This document shows positions 55,851 to 64,000 of a stretch of 64,000 nt of DNA, in pieces. The notes below the pieces were generated by a model that saw nothing but the letters and a program-made list of their open reading frames with translations, ran no database searches and was not told the origin of the DNA. Position numbers and translations under genes: made by a program. The stretch lies in contig NC_060023.1 of NCBI RefSeq assembly GCF_021134715.1, positions 3,286,001-3,350,000 on the forward strand, read 5' to 3'. The first letter of the stretch is position 1. The number at the start of each line of letters is the position of its first letter. This DNA is from Daphnia pulex. Lineage: Eukaryota; Arthropoda; Branchiopoda; Diplostraca; Daphniidae.

Positions 55851-58380
55851 AATGGGACTACGTATCAAGAAATACCAGCTTTGTTTGCTGCTATCGTCAC
55901 AGACCAGCTTGAAATGGTTAAATGTCTCGTCAACTACTATCAACTCCTTTTGGAGAAAGACGAGGAACAGACAGCCGATGAAGGTTTTATCCTACCAGCT
56001 AGCAGTAATCAAAGTCAAATTGCTGATGTATTCTATCTCGTCGGATCTGCAAGCATAATGTTTGGGAATCCTGGCACCTTCAATTATGGACTAAGATGTT
56101 TGAAAAAGCTGCAAAAATTCGCTTCCCTCCGAACGGAAAGATTGTTCCGATTTTAATTAACCCTCAGTCGGAAGCACAAAAGCTTTTATTCAAGAGTCAG
56201 TGTGAAGTCCAAAGCCTTCAAGATCTTGATTTATTATTGGAAAAAAGCCAGACAATTCTAAAAACACAAGCATTTATCATGTGTAAAAGGATATTGTAGA
56301 AGCTTGGATCGTGCCCGAATAGATTTATCGTCTATGGATTGTGTGAATTTACCATCATGCAGCCCCGACTAGATTCTTCGCGCGGTTTTATCTCAGCTCT
56401 ATAGTTTTCATTGAGCTCCTTTGAACATCTTCCTTCTTGGAACAACTTGTCGTAAATCCAGAGAATTCGTAAAATGTCCTAAATTTAATCATTTTCGAAT
56501 TGAAAAAAGTACTCGAAGATCAGAAATGGATTCAACTCTCACTGTACGAACCGGAGTCAGTACTGAACTTTGATAACCTGCTGATATTGCTTAATTTTGC
56601 CTGCGCTTACCTGGTGAAGCTAAACGACCTATTGACCAACGAGGAGACGAAAGCAAGACGCCTTGAAGAAGTGTTCAGCCTGATATCTCTCATTGTGAAA
56701 TAGATGGAGGAAGTTGGTAAAACAATGATCCAGAGAAGAAAACTGTCCAGTGTTTTAGAAACCCATGTAAACGACTACGAACGAAGAAATTCCACTGTAA
56801 TCTCACTTCTTAAAGCGTTATCCATGCAAATGCATATGGACTTAAATGACTACAAGATGCCGATGACTGATGACTGATGCTAAGAAAAACAAACTTGCCA
56901 AAGTCAGAAAAAAGTTAAATCCAACACCAGTGAAAAAAACTGCCAGAAAGTCAAGAAGAGCAAACCAAGAAAACAAAAACCCAACTATTCCAGTGCAAAA
57001 TTTACCCAGACCCTCTTCCATTGCTCAAAATGGATTAACTGAAGCGTTCTGTATTATGTGTCAAGATAGTTTCTCTGAAAGCAGGCCCGGTGAAAAATGG
57101 GTGCAATGTGTCAAATGTATGTTATGAGCCCAAGAAAACTGTGTGACCAAAAGTAAGCGGTTTTTATGTTTTGATTGCTCTTAGTTGTGTTAATGAGTGG
57201 CCATTTTTGTTTGTGATTTTTAAATTAGACATGTATCGTTAACATTTCCACCAAGAATATACTTTTGAATCGTAACATTCTTTAGTTATTTATACGTTGA
57301 ACTGATGTTACCGTCCCTTGAACTGTTAGTCCGTAAGAATAACATGGGCTTTTATGCCCCCATACATGGAGCGAAGTGCCCCTTCAACGGGGCATCTCGT
57401 CTTTTAATTTTTATGTTTTCAAATTGACTTTTTGGCCTAATAATAAAGGGGAGTTTCTGTAAATTAAAAATACGAGACATATAGCTCATTCTCCCCTCTT
57501 TCTGTTAAGATAATCGGGAGTTTCGAAAGTTTATTTTTAAAAGTAAGGTGGCCAAAAAACAAAAAATCGCGTCAACTAGTACAACTCTCCCCTAATGCTC
57601 ATGCTGAAATCGGATGCTCATTTAAAGAATCTCGCATAGAGAGATATATTGGATTGAAAATCATCTTAAATTTGTATCAAAATTTCCGTGCCTTAATTTT
57701 CCCATTGAAAAAAAAACGCTGCCGACCAAGAAGTGGGAGGCACTTAACTCTTGCGTGATTTTCTTAACTGAGTTTCTTCAAGATAAAATTTGAACGAATT
57801 GAGTTTTCCAAGTCTTATGCTATGCCTCGAATTTTCTTTCGAGTTGCTCTTGAACATGTACGAAGGATATTTCCCGGTCAACAAGATGGCATTATCCTCA
57901 TCTACCTGGCCTTACGATGAAGACTTGAGATTCACGTCAATGGATCGTAGCAGATTTAGGGATTTCAGCATTAAAACTCATTCAGTCACTTCAAAGAACT
58001 ATTTTTTACCAACTATGATGCGAAAAGTGAACGAAAACCTAGTTTAATGCTGAAGTTATGCGTCACAACAGCCTTGGAAATAGACTATAAGGCAATCCAT
58101 CGATTCATTCCAAGGAAGCATTCTTCATCAACTGATGAAAAAAGAAATGTCCCTCAAGATTAATTCAAGGGTGGTTAACGTTACCCGGAAAGTACACGTT
58201 ACATTACCCGGAAAGAGCCATAGCCTTCACGAAGGCCGTGAATACAACCGTCAACGGAACTTTTCATGTTGACCAGGTGGATGCTAAAGGGAAAACAGCC
58301 TTTCAGTGTTTCAAAGGTGCTTATTTGAAATATCCAGACCAAGATCTTCACAAAATCTTGGGTGATTTTTTCACCGTGTA
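55851..58380 (+). pseudogene. FEM-1-like ankyrin gene, copy B (inactivated, interrupted)
   Basis: Matches arm A in order: the ankyrin-like start, DVFYLVGSASIMFGN (56,020), FEKAAKIRFPPNGK (56,100), TQAFIMCKRIL (56,265-56,299), then a better preserved middle (LSLYEPESVLNFDNLLILL, 56,535-56,595; then LVKLNDLLTNEETKARRLEE). It resumes after an insertion at 57,634 and ends within the KILGDF segment near 58,375, so the C-terminal ankyrins of arm A are missing. It has the same frame change near 56,090-56,097 as arm A, plus stops near 56,299 and 56,701. The insertion (about 56,800-57,633) is absent from arm A. Confidence 0.7.
56800..57633 (+). mobile_element. Insertion carrying a PHD-like Cys cluster (transposase 3' end)
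   Basis: This segment of about 830 bp breaks homology between the two FEM-1-like copies. Its frame (56,870-57,180) is Lys/Arg-rich, then reads AFCIMCQDSFSESRPGEKWV, CVKC and, after one stop at 57,125-57,127, a CFDC end. C-x2-C ... GE.W..C..C ... C-x2-C clusters of this sort commonly end Tigger/pogo-type DDE transposases in invertebrates. Only the 3' portion is present. Terminal repeats were not identified. Confidence 0.5.
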
Positions 58381-58396
58381 AGTCCTTTGTCTTGTA

Positions 58397-58594
58397 TCAC
58401 CGAGAAAAATGTCCGAAAGCATATTGCACGATTGCCAGGGTACGCCAGACTACCTGATAGTCTTTAGTTTTTTGTTGCTTAACATAAAGTCCAAAACTAG
58501 TCATTGTAACTAAAAATACTACAGTGTTGGTCCACTTAAAGAACCGCCCGATCATAGAACCATTACGACTATAGAACCGAAATGGCTCTGCCAT
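58397..58594 (-). CDS. Possible small single-pass membrane protein (65 aa)
   Basis: The minus-strand ATG at 58,592-58,594 (AACATGG context) opens 65 codons. A basic N-terminus (RFYSRNGSMIGRFFKWT) precedes a hydrophobic helix (NTVVFLVTMTSFGLYV) and a charged tail (KQQKTKDYQ). This layout is typical of small mitochondrial inner-membrane proteins, but I recognise no family. A CAG|GTAGTC site after DYQ could be a donor. It lies immediately beyond the end of arm B. Confidence 0.4.
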   Translation of the reverse strand: MAEPFRFYSRNGSMIGRFFKWTNTVVFLVTMTSFGLYVKQQKTKDYQVVWRTLAIVQYAFGHFSR

Positions 58595-59453
58595 GTTTCA
58601 GCGCCACCCACGGCACATTGAATAACTTGATGTTACTTGATGTTACTTTTACTCAATAGGGTTTTGCGTATGGACAAAATTGAAGGTAGATGGCGATGAG
58701 ATCAAGTGCTCGGATATCAAACCACCCGGTTTTCGTAGTTTTTGTTGCAAAAATTTTATATCGATTTACCACTTATGCCAAAAATCGACCGCTTTTTTTC
58801 TGTAATAAAAAAATTACCTGTGATTCTTTCTGCCTCAAAACAAAGGTTTCGCCAAGTTATATTTTGTGATATTTCATAATTCATACATGTTTGGATTAGT
58901 TGAATTTGATATTCGTTATTTCGAAATAACTACGTTTCTTGTAAAAACAAATGTATTATCAATTGTTTACATTTGTTTGGTTAGGTAATGGAATTAAAGC
59001 TTTTCACACTTTAATTATTTAAATCGTTAATACAATTATAGCCTGAGCAGACGACAGGTATCAAATGTTCTCGGCATATTTTGTTGTAGCCTATAAATAA
59101 TGAAATAACCATCTTTATTTCGTTTTATTGTTCAAGTAGCCTAAATGCAGAACAATTATAACAACCGTGGCAAAAAAATCAACAATTTTCTGTTTCAGCA
59201 ATGGGAAAAGTAGCTACGCAATCAATTACTCCAGACCAGCTCCACCCTCCGTGGATTTAAGGAAGAGGTCAGTTGAAATTGTGTCATTAAAAAGGAAGCT
59301 TTAATTTGCCTCCTTTCATTTTAGTTTTAAATAACAGACTAGAATTTTCTAACAAGATAGGGAGAATTTTAAGGCAAAGACAAATGAACAGCCGAACAGG
59401 AATTATAATGTAAAAGAAACATTCTTATTATAGTTTGTAAGACAATCAAATAA

Positions 59454-60513
59454 CCCGTACGAAACTTTTAGCTTAAAATTTTACTGTTAGCTAATAACCG
59501 CTAATAACAGCTCACGCGGTGCTAGTCTAAAAAATCAAACCTTTTATCATGCTGCAAATACCTCGAAATTTGTCATCTCAAAATAATTCCCCTTTTTTTA
59601 GCAGATATCAGCTTTTATTTTCCAAGCTAGGTCGTTTTCTTATCTTGCTTGAAAAAATAAACCTTAAAACCAGCTAGAATTTTCCCCCCTAAATATATTT
59701 CCTAACTGTAAGCTAATTCCAATATGGAAATTTTAATCTAGGGTTTCACTCCACTTTTTTTAGCATATTTCAGCTTTTATTTTCCAAGCTAGGGCGTTTT
59801 CTGATCTTGCTTGAAATAATTAACCTTAAAATCAGCTAGAAATTTTCCCCCCTAATATATTTCCTAACTTTTTCAGCTAATTCTAGTATTGAATTTTTAA
59901 TCTAGGGTTATTTCGCTTAATGTGATCGGAATAAATCGTGATTAAAAAAATAATAGGTTAAAAAAGCGACATGTGGGGTGGTCCTAGACACAAAATATAT
60001 GCATACAGATTTTTTTATGAAAAAAAGCATAGTATAATTCTATATGTGTATGGGCAATAGCTGAAATTTTGAAAATATTTGTTTACATTAAAAATGGTTT
60101 ATCTTTATACAAGCTTCTCATTAGTTTTTTAATTAGAAGTCTATGTGAAGAATTATAGACACAAATATAGTACCATCAAATAATTTTATTGTATAAATTT
60201 ATCAATAGATGCCAGATCAGGACAACCAGCGATAATAGGTAACTTAGTGCAGCAAAGAATTCTACGGTAGTAAATGGATGGGTGACCCTGTTAACAATGG
60301 GAATGCGCGGAAAAATTCTCTTTTCATCAATTGGGATGGTAGCGAGAAAATTTCAAGCTACCTTCAATCTAAGAAATCTAGCTAGCAAATTCAAAGCTAA
60401 AACTACTCTAAAATTCCCAATGTGGAATTTAAAATTTTTGACCTGAAATTTCCTAGCTATATACCCCTAACTTCTTAGCTATATTCTAGTACTAGCTAAA
60501 AGTTTCGTACGGG
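59454..60513. mobile_element. 1.06-kb DNA transposon (non-autonomous) with perfect 20-bp TIRs
   Basis: CCCGTACGAAACTTTTAGCT at 59,454-59,473 is exactly complementary to the 20 nt at 60,494-60,513. The interior has no ORF of note but many AGCTA-rich blocks. It includes a tandem duplication of about 160 bp (units from about 59,593 and 59,757, both with CAGCTTTTATTTTCCAAGCT and a TTTCCCCCCTAA run). No clear target-site duplication at the flanks. Confidence 0.8.
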
Positions 60514-61639
60514 AATATTCACTGGCAACAAGAACAGGAAATCGATTGCTGCTCCTCAATTTGCTACCGATGAGAGCTTCAGAGGAGGGAAAAGTTCGGT
60601 CTCTCGAACTAGGAAATCCAGAATGAAATGAGTACTTTTCAGTTTAAGTGGGTGCAGACATGCAGAAATTGGGATTAAAAATGTCTTTACCCAACTTCTT
60701 ATTTCCTTTATTTAGTGAATTGACTTCTCTTAAAGATAAATGACATAATTGGGAAGAAAGGCTTTTTTTGGCATCACTATTTTTCTCGAAGCTGCTCATC
60801 AATGATTCGGAAACCTCGTCACATGTAGCTGGTTCGAAATTAAAGTTTTTGGATTTTACCTTTTTTTTATCTTAATATTGAAAGCTGTTTTATTTACAAT
60901 ATACTTCAAAAATATCCGAACGGTGATTTTTTTCAAATAGCCACCTTTACATATAACTGGTTTTGGTTTATAGGCCAAATTTGGGGGTAAGGAACCCTTT
61001 TCCTCGCCATTTTCTTTTACCCTTCTTCGTTACCCCCCCCCCCTTTTATGCCCTTGGCGGTCACTGTTTTCTCTTACTCCCTTTTATGCTCTTGGCAAGA
61101 AAATGGTGGGGAAAAGTCTGGAAGATATCTAAAACAGATGCATTTTTGAAAGCTACATATTTCTTTTAGACAATAAAACCTAGGCAAACTTTATATAATT
61201 AAAAGGTGCATATCTTAGCTATCTTTTCGTGTAATCAGGAAACAAATATTCTAGGGAGGTTTTTGACAATTGACGTTTCAATAAAGAGCCCTTTAGCCAC
61301 TTAAAATTATGTAATATAGCAGAAATTTAAATTAAATGAAATTTGTTTCTATAAATTAGCCTTACAATTTCAGCTAGTTTTTAAGTAAAAGTACTTTTCA
61401 TAAAAAAGCATAATTTTGGCAATGAAATTGCTAGCACTACATCTACTTAAGGTTAAAGTTTCATAAAAATCCCTGACTTGGTCGCCACATCGATTATAAT
61501 AATGATGATTTCCGATTTTTATGACGAAATTGACTCGGTCCATTCAGTCTGGTCTGGCTTCCTTATCAGGATTGTTGTAGTGATCACATTTGCAAATTGG
61601 ATTGTTCTTGGGTCCCCCCCCCCCCTTGGTACAAGTAAA

Positions 61640-62046
61640 CATCTCTAAGCCACTTGTCAATTTGAGCCATTAATTTTTCCCCCAATCCGTTTTTAGTGAC
61701 TCTTCCAGCTGCTGTCTCTTCTCTCCTAACAAACCAAAAAAGAATAGACAAAATCAATTTTGACAGATTGAAAGAGATTTTCATTCATAAGTAAGGTAGC
61801 TGCATTCCAACATCCAAACTTTCCCTTTTTCAAGCGGACTCCCGTAATACCGTTGCCTTCTTTCTCGTCGTACCTGTAAGTTTTATGGCCCAAGCATAAT
61901 CTGACCCAAGACTCTGTTGTAAATGACTCAACATATAGCGCGTTGTCCCTGTTCAGTTTCGCTGGCCACTTCTCCAAACAAAGTTTTCTTGAGAATGTCA
62001 TAGTTTTACCTTCTTCTTTTGTGCTATCATCTAGATCCAATGACAT
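61640..62046 (-). CDS. Protein-like minus-strand ORFs of unknown function
   Basis: From an internal Met (MSLDLDDSTKEEG, ATG near 62,044-62,046) the frame encodes KLNRDNALYVESFTTESWVR and KTYRYDEKEGNGITGVRLKK, ending NEN-like near 61,780. After an acceptor-like TTTGTTAG (about 61,728), a second frame encodes KNGLGEKLMAQIDKWLRDVY to about 61,640. The composition is plausible for a cytosolic or secreted domain, but there is no recognised family and the splice junction is uncertain. Confidence 0.28.
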
Positions 62047-63769
62047 TTTTCTATTCCTGAAATGGTGAAAAGAAATAAGTACAGACATTTTTGGGGTTTG
62101 ATCAAACGTTCTAATTAGCGAGACTCTTGATTTTTTTCAGGCTTTCAATATTTAGATTTTCTAATGCAATTTTGTCTTCTTATACTAATGCTTCTATAGA
62201 TAGAATGTAGAACTTTTTGAGTTATGTCATATAAGCTCTGTCATAACCTATATAGATACAGGTGGATACACACTAATTAAGGTCATTTGAAGTTTTAAAA
62301 CATTTATCTTTTGCTCGATTTTGATAACCAATTACTGGTGTAGGGAAATCGAATATGGTTCAAAAAATGATCTGGTGGAATGGCGTTTTCTAGATCGCCG
62401 ATTCGTTTCTTTTACTTGGCTAACTTCGATTCACAGTAATGTTTTAGGGTCTAATTGGCAGTGTTCGTCTGTTTGCGTTTTGAAAGTTTAAGTGATATTT
62501 GGTAACCAATAAGTAACAACAGCGACACCTTATTTGCTTAACTTGTTTTTATTTCCGATCCAGATTTAACATTACCTCCACCATGTGTAAAAAAAAATTT
62601 CTGCCATAGAATAGGTTGGCTATCGTAACTCAAGAGAAAACAATGATAACTGGATGTCCTTTTTTGCGTCGAAATAAAAAAATTCTTTTTTCTTGCTTTG
62701 ACAGAACTGGTGGAATTATTGTGAACAAGACGTGAGGGTTGAAAGTTTACTTCTTTTGCTAAATAAACATGCGCGCAATATCTTTGGAACGTGAAAGGTT
62801 TCCAACGACAAATCAGGACTCTGAGCTGAGATTTACAGATACCTTTTTAAATTTTGATTTATATGTTGACTAACTAATTATTACCAACAATAACGTTAGA
62901 CATTTTTTTGCTTGCTATTTATTTACCACTAGAACACACACAAAAATAAAAACGAATAAAAACCGTGAATGACGTTATCTATTGATGGGGATTCAAAACT
63001 TTCAATCTTGTCTGCAACTGCAAAAAAACGTTGAATCGAAAGTGTAACGCATGGCTGTAAGCATGCTGAAGCGTGAGGCGCGAATTGAATAAACATTGAA
63101 TATGTAATCGGTATTGGCTGGCAATTAAGAAAATTCCACATAAGTTATGTGGAATTTTTCTAGAATGGTGAATGTCGAATGCTGAGGTTGCCATCAAATT
63201 CAACTTTCCTGAATACACTCTCAATCAAATGAGTGCTACTTAGTGCTTCTTATAAAATGCGAAATGGAAAGTGCAACTTATAAGTTGAGAAACGCTCCGT
63301 AGAAAGAAGGGGGCACAACTATCTGTCATAGTAGAGTGTCTACTTATAGCCGTACGTTGCGAGCACTAATATAGCCTTATATGGCCGTACGTTGCGAGCA
63401 CTACTAGCGGATCTAGCCCTTTTACCTATATAGAATACCTTATTTTTTATTTATACCCCTTCACACGCTTGCTCTCTTCTTTACTAATCTTAAGAAGTAT
63501 ATACAAAACAATAAAGATGAGAAATTCAAATGTATTGACTTCAGAGTTGAGACGTACTAACGTTTTAAAATTTAACGATGAAAAAACTTCATATTTGAAT
63601 AGACTAAAGTCAAGGGATAAGTAAAACCATATTCAAAGAGGCTGGATGTACTCGAGACGGGATACAAAGTCAGCCGTAGAAGCCGACATAGATGCTATTT
63701 GGACCAAACTCTGTTTAAAAACATGAAAAAGGGGCTTTATGTACGGAGGAGAGTGTAGCTGAAACACAA

Positions 63770-63965
63770 AAAAAGAACGTTAAAAACAAAACTAAATTCA
63801 GTGGTTGTGCAAGTGAACCGGTGCAGAGAAGAAACGGCTGTTTGTTGGCCGCCTTTTCCGCCTCGGTCCGTTGGTTAACATATTCTTCTATTTCGGTGTT
63901 TTATTCAACGAACTGTATAAGTAGATTCAATTTTGCCTGGACTGAACGGCACTTCACTCTCCGGA
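63770..63965 (-). pseudogene. Coiled-coil-like fragment near the right edge
   Basis: The minus-strand frame KLLSEIRRVKCRSVQAKLNL..QFVE, then a TAA, then NTEIEEYVNQRTEAEKAANK, looks like one helical segment with an in-frame stop (near 63,906). It may be a decayed exon or retroelement fragment. Confidence 0.22.
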
Positions 63966-64000
63966 TCTCCGAAAGCAATTTCATTACGTTAAGAATTGAA

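Larger units (their letters stand above)
60514..64000. other. AT-rich stretch with few supportable features
   Basis: Poly-C runs lie near 61,036 and 61,613. Two copies of GCCGTACGTTGCGAGCACTA about 35 nt apart sit at 63,348-63,403. A minus-strand frame at 61,726-62,088 and a fragment near 63,770-63,965 are the only protein-like stretches. Confidence 0.45.

Noticed and set aside
62929..63224. Two overlapping minus-strand ORFs of 70-81 codons
   Set aside because: Both overlap one AT-rich segment with a short local hairpin (around AAAATTCCACATAA near 63,131). There is no domain or splice support.

Overview
The window reads as arthropod nuclear DNA, most likely from a Daphnia-like branchiopod crustacean (inference). 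Genes are split by very short GT-AG introns, often 55-100 nt. The gene set is metazoan: integrin beta, a BTB-Psq transcription factor and an SLC37-type transporter. Intergenic DNA is AT-rich and full of decayed mobile elements. No bacterial or organellar signatures are seen.

Region 1 (1-18,200) is the gene-bearing part. It holds the 3' end of a gene with a ZYG11/ZER1-like C-terminus (1-191, +). Next is a complete 14-exon integrin beta gene (1,366-4,298, +) that lacks the cysteine-rich I-EGF modules. A seven-coding-exon BTB-Psq gene lies convergent to it (4,967-7,558, -), with a likely 5' UTR exon near 9.6 kb. Then come a six-exon coiled-coil protein of unknown function (10,857-12,060, -) and a 13-exon SLC37-like sugar-phosphate transporter (14,854-18,136, +).

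Region 2 (18,200-33,000) is accessory and repeat-rich. It has two copies of a tRNA-derived SINE in opposite orientation, a broken Ty3/gypsy pol, a satellite array of about 110-bp units with a 224-bp dimer, a small MITE, and several short inverted repeats. It also has two decayed partial copies of cellular genes: a TRIP12-like HECT ligase lacking its catalytic lobe (24.4-26.9 kb) and a KDM4-like JmjN/JmjC demethylase (29.2-30.5 kb). A 1.18-kb element with imperfect terminal inverted repeats lies at 31.1-32.3 kb.

Region 3 (33,900-58,400) is dominated by a large inverted duplication. The arms lie at about 34.8-39.35 kb and 53.0-58.4 kb, separated by about 13.7 kb. Each arm carries a FEM-1-like ankyrin gene, a divergently arranged Myb/SANT-like gene, and a convergent PIF/Harbinger-type transposase. 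All are inactivated, and several lesions are shared by both arms, so decay probably preceded duplication. Arm B also carries a later insertion with a PHD-like Cys cluster. Between the arms are another Harbinger fragment, a tandemly repeated membrane-helix module (44.1-44.8 kb), possible exons of unknown genes, and a second inverted repeat (49.7-50.35 / 52.2-53.0 kb).

Region 4 (58,400-64,000) has a possible 65-aa membrane protein, a 1.06-kb DNA transposon with perfect 20-bp terminal inverted repeats, and otherwise AT-rich DNA with little visible coding content.
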